A stretch of 64,000 nucleotides of DNA from Stichopus chloronotus (Eukaryota > Echinodermata > Holothuroidea > Aspidochirotida > Stichopodidae), in NCBI GenBank assembly GCA_021234535.1, contig CM037832.1:2052359-2116358 (forward strand), written 5' to 3'. The notes below the pieces were generated by a model. The model saw nothing but the letters and a program-made list of their open reading frames with translations, had not been told where the DNA came from and searched no databases. The stretch's first letter is position 1, and every line of letters starts with the position of its first letter. Shown piece after piece: positions 48,729 to 60,900 of this stretch. The position numbers and the translations under genes were made by a program.

Positions 48729-51528
48729 CTGACAAGATAAAAAACAAAAATGCGGTTCAGAAACCAATGGATGACATTGTGACGGGGAATGACTTAGCGG
48801 TGATTTTGATCACATTTTCTGAAAGACGCCATCTGTATGAATTGTTAAAGGGGCTCATTGAGTTGATATCAGTAAAGATTGCGGTGATTTTGAAGTATAC
48901 AAACACACGACAACACTCACAATTAGCATAATTAATCAAGTTTCACATCCAATAGTTATATGAAAACTGTCAATTTTTCGAATTTTTGACCGTCACTTGC
49001 TCTGATTGTGTGCATGTGAATGTACTAATGTGAAAATGTCTGGTCACAAAGTTTCAAAAACTAAATTTAATCGTTGGTTACTCACTCAGTAATGTTCCAA
49101 TTTATGTAAAACTTTGGGATCCTTTTAGTTTGACTGTTTGTCATTAGTATGTGAAGGAAACTTGACCGGTTTAGAAAAATTGAGTGAATTTCACAAAACA
49201 ACTCAATGAGCCTCTTTAAATTAACATATAAGTCCTACGTACCCACGTGATAAGAACCAAGATCTGTTACATAATTCCCAGTTCATTATCAACGTGACAG
49301 CGTAGGCTGGAATTTGACTTTTGAACAAACCGTTGAATCAGTTTTTACCGCTGATTCAGATGTATATCATCATCCCTGTTTCAGTCACAGTGAGCCTGGG
49401 TACCAGTCGGAATGTGTGATCAAACGCAACATTGTGGGTGCGACCCACCAAGTAGAGGGGGTAAGTGCATTTATTCAGCTATTGAGCTGTTGAAAGGGAC
49501 ATCAAATCATGTTCTGAAACGCGTCTTTTCCGTTCTATTACTCAATAAAAAAAATGCAACAGTTACTTTTATCAATCGAAAATCCGTGCAGATTACACCA
49601 CTGATCATCGAACACTCAAGTGCAGCCATTTTAAATCATTAGTCGATCCGACTTAAAGGCAGTCACTGATCGCCTAAGACAGTTCCAATTCTTCCAACCA
49701 CTTACATCTGGCCTGGCCAATTCCACAGCCTGTCTAAGGCTCTACATGTGTAATCAAAACACTTGGCCCGTATCTACGCTGTGTAATACGAGCAACTCAT
49801 GCACTTTTCGAATCTGCTGTCAATCAAAAAGCAGAACCAATTGAGAATTTTGCTCATTCTTAGCCAAAAATGTAGCTTGAGGTGATGAGTGACTTCCTTT
49901 AAGCTTGTATTTCACGTCAAAAGAAGGAAAGCAAAAGGAAAAAAAAAAAAAAAGTGCGTCACTGTAGGCAAATTATCCAACATAGTGACAAAAACATAAC
50001 AGAGTGACCCAAATAACAAAAAATCAGACGTTGCATTTTCAAATGTAACTTAACAATAGAGATGGATACTTTTTGTTAACAGTTTTTGTATGTTTGCTAA
50101 CATGGAGTACGGCTTTATTGTCCTGTTTCGGCTTTGACAGCATTTGTAAAAAAAAAAAATTCATTGCATCTGTTCAAACAAAGATATTTTAATCGCACTG
50201 TTAGAAATTTCTGACACTGTCCATTGCAGATGACTCACCAGATATGGTGTAGGCGAGGACGAGTTCAAAAGCTGTGCTCACACAGCATCCACAGTAAATG
50301 TACGACAAACCGACCATGAAGCCTCCAACTACAGCCAGCTGACGGTTACTGAACCCCCTCAACAAGAGCTCTGTAAAAGGTGCTGAAAAAAAAAACAAAA
50401 CAATAAAATGAATCGCAAAAATGATTTGGTGGGATGGCGGAAGCTGTGACTGACGGAGGTTATCTGTGGGGAGTAACATACACATGAACCACAGCCATAC
50501 GGCCAATGCCTTGTGCCGCATCCCTTTCCCACTGAAATTTCCTCCCTTTTCCCTTGATGGTTACAGGACACAGTCTTTTTTTCTTTAAAGAACCATCAAG
50601 CTCCTTGATAATTAAAGTAAATGTGATTCGAACTATCTCTGATAGTAACACTAATATCACTTACCATCAATTTCATTTGATGATATTTAATCGTGTAACT
50701 ATCTCTCTGGTGTATCCTTAAATCCTTACCTAAACGTCAGTCACATCAGCGTCGTTACGTGACTTTTTCATTGAAGTGGAGGGGGGGGGGGAGGAAGGGG
50801 AGGAGGTAAGGGATCAGGGCCACAGACGAAGGGTTGAGGTGGAGGCTCGGGCAAGCAGCAACAACTCCACCAAATCGGAGCACCACCATCAGTTGCTGCG
50901 TGGCGTACAGAGTAATCTGTGATAAAAAATGTCTCTCAGAATGCATAAAATGCAATTTTCGAATTTCACTGGCACTACAAATTTTCGGCTAAATTTTCTT
51001 TACTTTTAGAACTCAAGTTGGAAAATATACATTTCCATGAAGAATATTTTAGTTTATTATTTTGGTTTCACTGGTGACAAAAGAGAAGCTTGGAGGTACA
51101 AATGTGTTAGTGTCCCTCCTCTCAAAGAAAGTGGAGGGCGGCAAGTACCCCGTCGACTCAAATCGGACGCCCATGATGGTGGAACATTATCATGTCGTAT
51201 TTAGGAAAATTCATCTTTTATCAATATCACGTAGTGACCGTAAATATGCCTTTAGGACCCTTTTTGAAACTGAAAATAACAGTTTATGCAAAGCAGAAAA
51301 AAGTCTTTGTTCATCAACAGTATGCATTTGTGTTTACAACATAAAAATCTCACTAAACATATACGCCAGGCCGTGTTGTAATGCGAACGCCCAGCCGACC
51401 AAGGAATGATTGGTGTTCAGTTTCTCAACGAATTCATCAAGGATTACTCCGTTCGCCTTGATGCAGCCACTTATGAAGTAAAGCCGGAGAGCAGTGGATG
51501 CAAAAACCATCCATTTATCACTGGACAT
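47898..51528 (-). CDS. Divergent SLC16 (monocarboxylate-transporter-like) MFS transporter, 3' end not found
   Basis: Exons on the - strand are 51528-51354, 50382-50239 and 48728-47898. They join at phase 1 with GT/AG ends to 383 residues. Exon 1 (SSDKWMVFAST) replaces the usual N-terminal GGWGW signature around TM1. The loop after TM2 (LLLRGFSNRQLAVVGG) matches the family's RFGxRxVxxxGG region. Residues 107-126 (GIGFGLASLPSYLVLQQHFK) match TM4 and the following loop, but the usual KRR is missing. An acidic cytosolic loop spans about residues 183-222, followed by TM7-TM11. MCT-type carriers move lactate, pyruvate, ketone bodies, aromatic amino acids or thyroid hormone across the plasma membrane with 12 helices; the substrate here cannot be told. 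The coding sequence stops at a donor inside or after TM11, so TM12 and the tail are missing from the model. Confidence 0.8.
48845..49219. mobile_element. TTAA-flanked TIR element, family 4, in SLC16-like intron 2
   Basis: TTAA-AGGGGCTCATTGAGTTG at the left and CAACTCAATGAGCCTCT-TTAA at the right; the TIRs match at 16 of 17 positions. 375 bp, non-coding. It lies 117 bp upstream (gene sense) of the acceptor of SLC16-like exon 3. Confidence 0.85.
49653..49902. mobile_element. TTAA-flanked TIR element, family 5, in SLC16-like intron 2
   Basis: TTAA-AGGCAGTCACTGATCGCC at the left and GGTGATGAGTGACTTCCT-TTAA at the right, 250 bp. Related sequence occurs at about 12170-12416 and as a half copy near 9558-9630. 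Confidence 0.8.
50239..50382 (-). CDS. SLC16-like exon 2 (TM2-TM4)
   Basis: 144 nt with a strong T-rich acceptor tract (tttttttttcag) and the donor gtgagtc; phase 1 in and out. It encodes residues 59-106, from TPFTELLLRG to LAYTIS. The order is loop, then TM3 (VVGGFMVGLSYIY), then the start of TM4. Confidence 0.8.
50760..51190. repeat. Repeat relics in SLC16-like intron 1
   Basis: 'ccaaatcggagcaccaccat' 'cagttgctgcgtggcgtac' (50871-50910) is another fragment of the 58.9-kb hAT-like family. 51126-51180 resembles 1960-2010. A G-rich run lies at 50779-50801. Non-coding. Confidence 0.5.
51354..51528 (-). CDS. SLC16-like exon 1 (start, TM1-TM2)
   Basis: 175 nt from the ATG at 51528 to the donor gtgaga (51353-51348). 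It encodes 58 residues with a hydrophobic TM1 and the conserved-type WAFALQHGLAYMF of TM2. An acceptor (atacag) lies only four bases upstream of the ATG, so a 5' UTR exon further right is likely. No in-frame upstream extension is open. Confidence 0.7.
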
Positions 51529-52433
51529 TGTTCTGTATTATTATTCCTAATGCAACGAATTGATCACGGTGGCTAGATTTCTTGGGCCACAGCCAAGCAG
51601 GTGTTCAATCTCTTGGAAAGGACATGTCACGTGACATTTACAGCTCGACCTCTTTCACGTGACCTTTTAGGGCTCGACCTCTTAATGGCCGTGTCATTGC
51701 ACTCTCTCTGACTACGTAACGATGACGTGGTCCACTGTGTCCTCTCCACAAGGACGAATGAAAGTATTCTATAGCTGCCGAGAAAGAGAAGGAAGTGTCA
51801 CATTGGTTTGTAATCAGCATCCAAGATGCTTCGAGTAGTCAACTAATGGCATGCGGGGATAAGTTTCAGACAAAAAATATTTATTTACATAAACCAATAG
51901 GTCGTGGGCGGGCAGTAGCAAAGACGGATGGATGATGAATATATATTGCACATAGTTATATCTCTCATGCCATGGACAGACACCTGAACAAAATACAACT
52001 TACAAGCAAAACAGAATTTTGTGGAGATTTTGTGCACCTGTAACAGATGCATCTCTGGTATTGGTATTACATACCGTTCGTGGACGATATAGAATGAATA
52101 TGAATGTTGGGATTTCGTAACATATCAAAAGGCCCTTCATCCTTGAACAGTCAATTTAAATTTTCATCCTTGTGGGGCACTCTAGCACATCCAGAAATAT
52201 ATGACTGACCGTGTAAGATAATTAGGGAACAAACACACAGTCACTGACGGTCGAGCTCGGTGACGGAAAATCCTGACCGACTGGTACATTGCGTCCAAAA
52301 TTGAATTCATCAGAAATTGTAGCTGCCACTTTTTGTTTTGCTTTTTAAAATCCAAAATTATTCAAGCTAAACACCGACACTGACAACACTGATTTACAGG
52401 AATTCTGACACCAAATCTTTGAGAAAAATATAC

Positions 52434-52485
52434 CTCGCTTCACCAAAGATCCAGTCGCAGGGTTTTCCGTCTCAAACTCTGCCAT
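52434..52485 (-). CDS. Doubtful first coding exon upstream of the SLC16-like gene
   Basis: An ATG at 52485 (context ctaaacATGg) opens 17 codons, MAEFETENPATGSLVKR, then a good donor GCGAG|gtatat. The composition looks like a cytosolic N-terminus. It exits in phase 1, but the SLC16-like exon at 51528 has only a phase-2 acceptor immediately upstream, so the two cannot join directly. It may be part of a 5' UTR exon, join through an unseen exon, or be chance. Confidence 0.25.
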
Positions 52486-55400
52486 GTTTAGGGACGTTCC
52501 GGATCGGTTACGCAGAGAATGTCTCAAAAGTTTATTTCCCAGGCCTGATTTGAGTGGGGGTGGTCATCCTTTATTTAAGTCTGCCACATAATTTAACGCG
52601 CAAATCGTGAGAAGAACAGAGTTTTAAGGGCAATGTGGAGGATTCAAAACAATTCCCATATTTTTTAGAATTATGGAAAAAATAAAGATGGAGAACGAAA
52701 TATGTCGATAACCAGAAAAGTACCCAATAGTAAAGACTACGTCATGGTCTATTGAAGTCAAGGAAGGTGGCGACAACTTACCTATAAACGAACATAGAAT
52801 GTCTCAAATCAGCCTAGTTCACACGGACAGACAGTGGCTCTGACCGTATTTCGATACTTCGTATATGAGCGTCAAGGATGTTCTTCTCCTCCCTAACATA
52901 TATGATATAGGGGAACCACCTGAATTACAAGCTGCGATGAACGCATGGATGAAATGTTAAAGTAACTTCTTTTCTGAATTTTTGATACGATATTGACGTC
53001 CTATAATCCACCTCTACTACCACTTTGGCTAACACACAAATAAGGTCATCATATTGTTTCAAGCACGAGTGAAACTGTGTCGCGTCTGAGACCCGCAAAA
53101 AGTACAAATTTCTAAATTTCACAATGCCAAGTGAATATCGAATTTCCGGTCAATTTTATCATATTTCGGCCTTGGAATGAGAATCCAAATTGTGTACGTA
53201 CACATCGATGTATGCAAATTGTTCAAGCTTGAGGATAAGTCTAATGAAGGTTTGGCAGATTTTGTTATTTTTAGCAAATCACTGAATGGAAACAACTAAC
53301 TCGTAATTGCGTGGTATTGCGTCGTTACATCCAAACCGGACGGGGCTGAATCAATATTAAACTGGTGCGCAAAGGGCTACTGGAAATTTTCCATTTCTTG
53401 CCATCTACCCGTATCTGTGTCCTTAACGGCTGTTCATCAAAATCGAATTACGTTTGCTATCAATTACTGTGGCGAACTTCAGAGACATTAGTCACGCAAA
53501 TCTGTCACGGCCTACAATTTAAATGGCTCGCACTCAAGGAGAGAAAGAAAGTAAGAAAGGATTAACATTTTGCACCAAAATATTTCAAAGGAGAAAGATG
53601 GACATACGTTTAGACACTTAGGAGGCTATGAACTGACTAGGCCTACACTTGCGATTTAACAACCCGTTATTTACTGTCTGAAAGTTTCGCGGCTGTTTAC
53701 ACCGCAATTGAGACATTCAATTGACTTAACTGGCTGTGAGAATTTTTTGTAAATATTTTCTTGACACGATTATCATCTTTACATTGAGTTGATTGACTAT
53801 TGAATAAATGATTTTTTACATCAACATGCCTCAACATGTAAAATCAATTCTGATGGAAAACATTTTGAAATGCAATCGATGTTACAGCCCATTCCATGCT
53901 CAATGTCAAACTATACTCTACCTCGGACAATAGTTAAGGCACCGATTGTCAAGTTGGTAGAGAGTAGGTTTGGGAATTTTCGGAATTTGCAGCTGTGTGG
54001 GGTACATATGTAATATGCCTCGTGTGACTGGTGTACTTTCTTTACTTCTTTTCAACGTCGACATATTGTCTAACGTTAAATACATAAAATTAATATTTGG
54101 CAGCAAATAATAGAGCCGTATCAGATGTATGGCTCTGAGCCGTATAATGTAATAGCGCCACTACTTTTGACTGGCGTTGATTCCACGAGACAGCATATAT
54201 CACCTTTTGAACCTTCTTCCAAATTGGGAATAAGGACATCTGTTTACAAGATTGTGACAAAATATGATCTGACATTGGTGAATTCAGTCAAAAAGTGCCC
54301 CAATATACAAAAAAAAAAAATGTTAGGCTATTTATTTTTTCCGATGTTGACATCCCATAGATTACATTCGTGTGTATATCTTATGCCATTTATGAGCTAC
54401 TATACCTCTCTAATAAAAAGCTAACGCTGAAAAGTGCAAATATCCTGATGGGATACACACACCTGTCGCTTACCTCCAACCCACCACCTCAGTCTGCGAA
54501 GTTTTTGAAACATTTTATGTTGATACAGACTGGATGAGGTCGAGCATAGCTTTTAAGATACGAATTGGGTCAAACCCTAGTTTCAAGACGCTGCAGTATG
54601 GATGCTTTTACTTTTCTTCACAGTCAGTTCCACGCAACGAGATCAAGTGTAAGTGGAAACTGAGTCTATGAAGTTATAAGATTGGACCGAAAAAAAAAAA
54701 AAAAGGTTTGCAATTACATTGAAAACATGGAAAGAACACAAAAGGAGCATAATCTCACATGCTGGTAAAGAACAATACCGTTCAAACTTATAAAGATAAA
54801 AAATGGCAGAAGAAATGGTGCAGGATCTTTTGGAACTAGAATGATTTAATTGTGGTAACAACGTTTTAAACAAAACAAAATGAACAAAGAAGACAAAGCT
54901 CTCCTCATGTGTCTTTATAAATGTGCGGTCACGCTTCGTGCGAGACATTGAAACTTTGTGGTCACGTGCGGAAATTTGAGACCTTGTTTTAAATGATCAG
55001 TCGGCCTCCCGTGACATCAACAGTGTACTGTGGTTGTGTTTGTGACCATCAATGTGACACTTAATCGATTACTGGGGTGATTATCTTATTGGAGATATTG
55101 TAATGAAACGGTTCTGCATCAGTTTGTAACTGTACACGAAGGAATAACAAAAGTCATAGACACTGTGAGAGACGTTTCTTTCCTTCAGTGACTATTTCTT
55201 TGTGACATCTTAGAGTCAAGTGTGTGACATCGAAACTCACTAAATATGTCACATGTGACACGTGAATATTTGGTCACATGTGTGACACTTAATTAGGGGA
55301 GATTAATCACTCGCATGAATAGCCACTTACCTGGATATTATGCAAAACAAATATATAATAGTCTTCACCAAGAGTTACTGCATTTAAATTACGAACGTAA

Positions 55401-56402
55401 TCACATAATTCCCTTTTCTTTCGTTGAAAACTTTTGTGACGTTTCAGTCACGTGGTGAGATTCAAATTATACAAATGAACATGTAGCACAAACAGAGATT
55501 GCAGCTGGCCGCACTCTTTTAGGGAATGACATACCTTTACCTATGTTAAAACTGTCCCCCTATGACAGAAAATTGACTAACACCTCTTTCCTCGCACCGA
55601 CAACTAAACAACAAAAAGGGGTAATGTCAACAAATTTGTATTTAAAAATAGAATATGTGTAAAATAATGCAAATGTAATTGTGAAGCAAAAAGTATTGAA
55701 AAGTAAAGCTGCATGGGGTATGGCTCTAAAACCTAAATTTCCAAACTGGACTATCATGAATACTTTCGTGTCAGTTTCTTCAGGGAGTTGTTGTCTGACA
55801 AATACCAACTCAATGGTTTTATTTTCCAGATAATGTCCTCATAGGGATTTCCGTTTATTTTTGTATCAATGATCTTCTTGCAGCATCCTGGTGTGTTGCA
55901 TGCGTCATAGATGACCGTAAGTTTCTTGACTGAAGGTGTACGTAGATAACTATAACAAGCACACCATCGGTGATTGATAAATATAGCAAGGTCGCAACAA
56001 TGGAAAAGTTATCAGACAATGACAGTACAAAATGACAAAAATGCGGGTAACCTATCTCAAACACAATCACACAAAAAAATACCTAAGCTTTTTCTTAAAT
56101 CAACTCCAAATAGTACGATACAAATGTTTTTCGTAGACACTCTGACTCTTGTCAAAATTGTATTAGACATTTCATCATGGAATGAAAATGAAAAGTTTAT
56201 GTCCATTGATATATGCCAAGAATTCATGTGAAGAACATTTTATGGTACGTTGGCAGTGATACGAATTGGGCTATTCATTTAAAAAAAAAAAAAAACACGC
56301 AAAAAAAACAAACAAAACACGCAGCATTCACTGAGATGATAACCATAAAACGTTACATTTAAAGTATAATAACAGACAATCTAAGGTTTAGCTCCTTGTC
56401 AT

Positions 56403-56450
56403 ATCAATCAATCAATCTATCGACCAATCAATCAATAAATCAATTATTTC
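56403..56450. repeat. (AATC)n-like microsatellite
   Basis: Imperfect AATC repeats (atcaatcaatcaatc...), interrupted by 'tatcgacc'. No gene nearby. Confidence 0.75.
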
Positions 56451-56685
56451 AATCATTGATAAATCACCCAAAAGGTTTCTACAAAAAGTACATCAATATA
56501 TTACAAATTTCATACAACTGAGAAAAAACAGAGAAATAAATAAAAGAGAAGAATGCAGAGGATTGTGAAAACAAATGCAATTATTAATTCACCATTATAG
56601 CTACATTAGATATATCTCCTTGGCGTTACTTTTAAAATTATTTGGCACCAAATACGACGTGAACGTGACCAGTGACGTCGCCAAC

Positions 56686-56700
56686 GGGGGGGGGGGGGGG
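56686..56700. repeat. Homopolymer G run (15)
   Basis: 15 consecutive G on the + strand following 'gacgtcgccaac'. Possible assembly or sequencing weak point. Confidence 0.85.
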
Positions 56701-57109
56701 CACGTTCTCCCAATCATATTTTGATCTCAAAAATAACTTAACGTATTTAAATTACATTTATTTGTAGGGGTGAGGTGAGACATAAAATAAACAATTTCAC
56801 AATTTGAGCAATTTCCGGTGGTCTGGGAGGTATTTTCGGCCCAAATGATACGATCTGGGCCAATAGATGGTGATGCTCGGCTTAAATAATTATATGCAGA
56901 AGACCGTCAGATTATTCATCACAAAAGCCTTGTAAGATCATTTTAAAGATAAACACTTGGCCGTCAAAAGAGCCAGAGAGATTTAATAACTGAAAATATT
57001 ATAGACAAAAGCAATCAAAATTATTGATCCATTTCCCATAGATTGATGTGTTTCTCATTGATTGAGAAATTGGAGGCATGAAATATCTATTTCAATGCTG
57101 GGTACATGA

Positions 57110-57550
57110 AGCTTAGAACACCCGGGAAGTGCCGTTTCCGGTTATCTGGTTGGAGAAGGGGGTTGTAAAGCCAACTGTTTTATTACTCTCCGCTCCAACT
57201 TATGTGACGTTGGGCTTCGATAGTATGCAGGTGGACCTTAAACCTTTCTGCTCCCGCCTACCTTACCATTATTTTTAACTAATTGTGACCTCCGAAGCAG
57301 AGCATTTTGATTAAATAGGTGGAAATACTCTAGATAAAAGCAATCCAATTTTTTACCATTTTCCATCAATGTTATTCTTATTATTTGAGGAACTGCAGAC
57401 ATAAAAGCCCTATTTTAAGGATGGGTACATGCAACTTGAGACGGAAAGTGCCGTGTCCGGCCATCGGGTGTTGTAGCGTTTTCAAAAGTTTTCTTGTATG
57501 CTCCAGGCCAACCGATGGTGGTGCTTAGATAGTCCTATCCGTGTGGTGGG
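57110..57550. repeat. Repeat relics downstream of the SLC18-like gene
   Basis: 'gaagtgccgtttccggttatc' (about 57125) and 'ggaaagtgccgtgtccggcc' (about 57442) are two spaced copies of the same motif, with 'accgatggtggtgcttagatagtc' following the second. This is the reverse complement of the 'gactatctaag..gcaccaccatcg' motif in the hAT-like family. Probably an inverted, decayed copy. Confidence 0.45.
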
Positions 57551-57742
57551 TGCAGAAGAGCTACACTGTCCGACGAGACCCACATTCCCTGCTAAAATCC
57601 TTGGACAGCAGCCTGGTATATCCTGTCGATGACGCATGACAATATGTGCCCCCAATCATTAAACTCCTCGCGGTGCCCTGAAATGTGAATGGGTCTGAAT
57701 TGTGACCGTCATATTAAATATGGCGTGACGATTCGACCGTTG

Positions 57743-57902
57743 CTAGGGATCGCCTGATGGTGATTCGCAGATAAGTTTATCCTTTTCCTCAAATTCAGCA
57801 TCATCTTCACTCTGTTCTTCATCGAGAAGAATTTCTCCCTTTCTCAAGATGAAGCTCGCTAATGCGAACGGTGTAACGATGCACCCAAGGCCTGTTATGA
57901 GG
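57743..57902 (-). CDS. SLC18-like last exon: TM12 end, acidic tail, stop
   Basis: 160 nt from the acceptor atccttttctacag to a TAG at 57745-57743. It encodes (C)LITGLGCIVTPFALASFIL, then RKGE and a tail with EEQSEDDAEFEE, EEKDKLI and GDP at the C-terminus. EKDKLI fits the acidic dileucine rule [DE]xxxL[LI] used for endosomal and vesicle sorting in VMAT and VAChT tails. Confidence 0.85.
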
Positions 57903-60900
57903 CTGTAGAAAAGGATAATTCGTATACCGTAAGAGAGAACAAAAGTCAATGAACATGATCAAAACTACGCATTATTATTATTTTGCTCCGGGTATCCGAC
58001 CAATGATATCAGGGCAATGGTTCTGAAATTCGCTACCCAGATCAGGGAGTTTGCCGGGATCTAAAGCTCCACTAACGTACATTCTACGTGTGACAAAATT
58101 CAACATATATGCCTAAGAAAACGTCATTTTCATACTTCCGTAGGTACTATTACAGTTGTTATCATAGGAATAAAAAAAGAAAGAAAAAAAAAACGCGAAA
58201 CGCAAAATGTCGTATTATGACTTAACAACCAGAGCCAAGTTAATGGCCACAGCCAAGAGTTGGACAGAAGTTGCAACCAACGAGTCGGTAGACCAAAATA
58301 TTGTTACCGAAAATTTGAGGACTACTATGGAACAAACTGTACTTTTTCTTTTTTTTTTTAGAAATGTACAATTTTGCTGCACTAAATCCCATAGAACTGC
58401 GTGGCTGGGGGATGGGGAACATGATCATGTCCAAATATTTTCTCGCACGTTCCACGCAAACTGACGTTGGTCCTTGTCGTTGATCGTCTTTCCATCATTC
58501 CAGAAAGCGTGTTAATGATGATTGACTCCTTTTTTTAGTCTCCTCCCCAGATATACCCCTCCCTCAAAAAGTACATGAATAAATAAATAAAATGTGCAAA
58601 AATGTGGCGGTGGAAACCTGGGGGTGAGCATTTGAAGCTAAGGTCCAATTCAAAGGGGGGGGGGGGATAATGTCATGCTCAAAGAGTAAGTGAAAGAGGA
58701 AATGTAATTCATTAGTCTTCTTGTACCATCTCATCTCAAGTCCGCCCAAACCGATGACAGCCTTCCTCTTAAATAGCCCTGACTGTACTATTTTATGGAG
58801 AACTTCCTCAAAAAAGACCACTAGTATACCGTTTGGTGTGTGTGGTCTTGTAATTATGACCTAAAATCAATGTCCCTCGAAATCGTAGTAGCAAAGAACT
58901 ACACTGGTCTACAGAAAAAAAGGGGAAGATAAAAGAAAACAGTGGCGTACCCAGGAATTTGTGGAGGGGGAGGCCGTAGCCTCTGCCGGAATTACTGCAA
59001 TTGAAAGATCCGAGCCTAGCGCCACGATCGGTTGGTGCGGAGCGTACAAGAAAGTTTTTGCTAAGGGGGTCGGGGGGGGGCATGCTTTCCTGGAAAATTG
59101 TGAAATCTGCAGATCTCCTGCAATCTGGAACATTTAAGAAGACCTTAAAAGACCTTCCAAGGGGAGGGGGTGCAAACTTGTGAAGACTATCTAAGTGGAG
59201 AGCCACCATCGGTTGGCGCGGAGAGTACAAGAAAATTTTGGGTTTTACAAACCCCCCAGATGGCCGGAAATAGCCCTTCCCAAGTTTTTTCAGCTGCATG
59301 AACCCAGCCTTATTTCTGATATTTTCAGCAAGATATGCAGTATTTAAAAAAAAATGGGGAATGTGAGGGGGGGCATGGCCCAATGGCCCCCCTGTGTACG
59401 CTAGTGAAAGAAACGATGTATCAATACCCTGCCCGATACGGAGATGATACCAAATGCTTTTACCATATCTAACACTGTTTGGAGCAGGGAATGTTATCAA
59501 AAGGAGATGAATCATGCAGTATATGCTCATGTCTATATTCAACTGACGGAAATCGTACATTTCTACAATTCATCCATGTGACACAAATGCTGATGGATGT
59601 ATCTGCGACTGAAGACAAATGAGCATATTTCTGCGATAAAAGCAAGGAAATACGAATACTTGCTGAATGTTATTTTTAACGAAGACATTGCTCAACAGGG
59701 GGTTTATCACTTGGAATGTTTAATTCTTGTGGCTGTGAAAATGTGTCTACATCACGTGACGCATCAGTGGGACGAGTTATATGTAAAACAGTGACTCACC
59801 ATGTAAATCCGATAAGGTTTATCAATGCGCCCATTATGGCAGGACCTTCAAGAAAGGAAGAAATAAAAAAAAAAGTCTTTGCAATGATTCCAAATATTGG
59901 TCTGAGATATGCTTTCATTTCTCCATTTTGTCGATGAGACTTTTTCAGTAATCCCACAAAACCAAATAGTTACAATGATGTTTTGCATTATTCTCTCATT
60001 CTTAGCAGTTACAAAGGAGGCAGGCACTGTATAGACACCCCTCCCTTATAGAAATCAACCTGCCTTAAGTCATTAGCGTTCTCTGATTACGTAATAGACA
60101 CCACAGACTGAGGTTAAAAAAGGAGCTCCGTGGCTTTAAAAGTTGAGGTACAATATCTATACTGTCGTCGATTGACAGACTATATGCTTGGAGTTTGAAC
60201 ATCCAGATAGATTAGAATGCCAGAAGTTTTAAATCTGCTCATATGGCCTTAATCTTCACCCCTCATTTGAATTTCATCCAATGGTCCTTTATGTAACACC
60301 ATAAGAGTTATCATTTTTGATAAACGGTCACCTCATGCTCAAGAAAAGTGCAAATTGAAGAAGTCAAAATACTTTTTACTTGATATCATTTTTCACATAT
60401 ACGTAACTTACAGTGGTGAGGCCAAAGTAAGTCAGAGAAAATAGAAAAATTCTCACCTAAGGCAAAGCCGAAGCTAAACGCAACGCTCCCTATTACCACA
60501 CTGGCTGCATACATCCCAGCGTGTCTTTCGTAACCAAATCTGCATATCAATGCTGCCAATGTACTGTCTAATGTTCCTGAAAACACAACATGGTAAACAC
60601 AAAGCCATAATGAAATCTTACTTAATATATGGTCTTAATTAGACATCCTACCTAGGTGCCAAATACAGACGTTGCAGACAGATTTTCATTAATACTGTGA
60701 ACGTTGAGGCGGTATCTTAACAATTAGGTCTGATGCAATTGAAGATAGTAAAGGCTACTACAAAATTAAACGTGTAACCCTTTAACTCCGCTATTAATAC
60801 AGCTGGTGCTAGACCCGTTCATATAGGTGAATGTGAGTCCACATCAGAAGTCTGTCCATGCCGTAATGTAACTTCAATGTAATGTACACTATTGTTTTCA

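Larger units (their letters stand above)
52486..57742. other. Intergenic region between the SLC16-like and SLC18-like genes
   Basis: No supported exon. On the - strand sense, an AATAAA signal (TTTATT at 57178-57183 on +) lies about 560 bp past the SLC18-like stop and could end that transcript. A cluster of TGTGACA/TGTCACA words occurs at 55040-55300. Confidence 0.35.

Noticed and set aside
55560..55808. 82-codon - strand frame with hydrophobic stretches between the two transporter genes
   Set aside because: Hydrophobicity suggested a transporter exon, but no SLC16 or SLC18 motif aligns and the splice sites do not fit.
58808..59560. 250-codon - strand open frame
   Set aside because: It crosses a hAT-like element with terminal repeats; no protein domain, and the flanking parts are intron of the SLC18-like gene.
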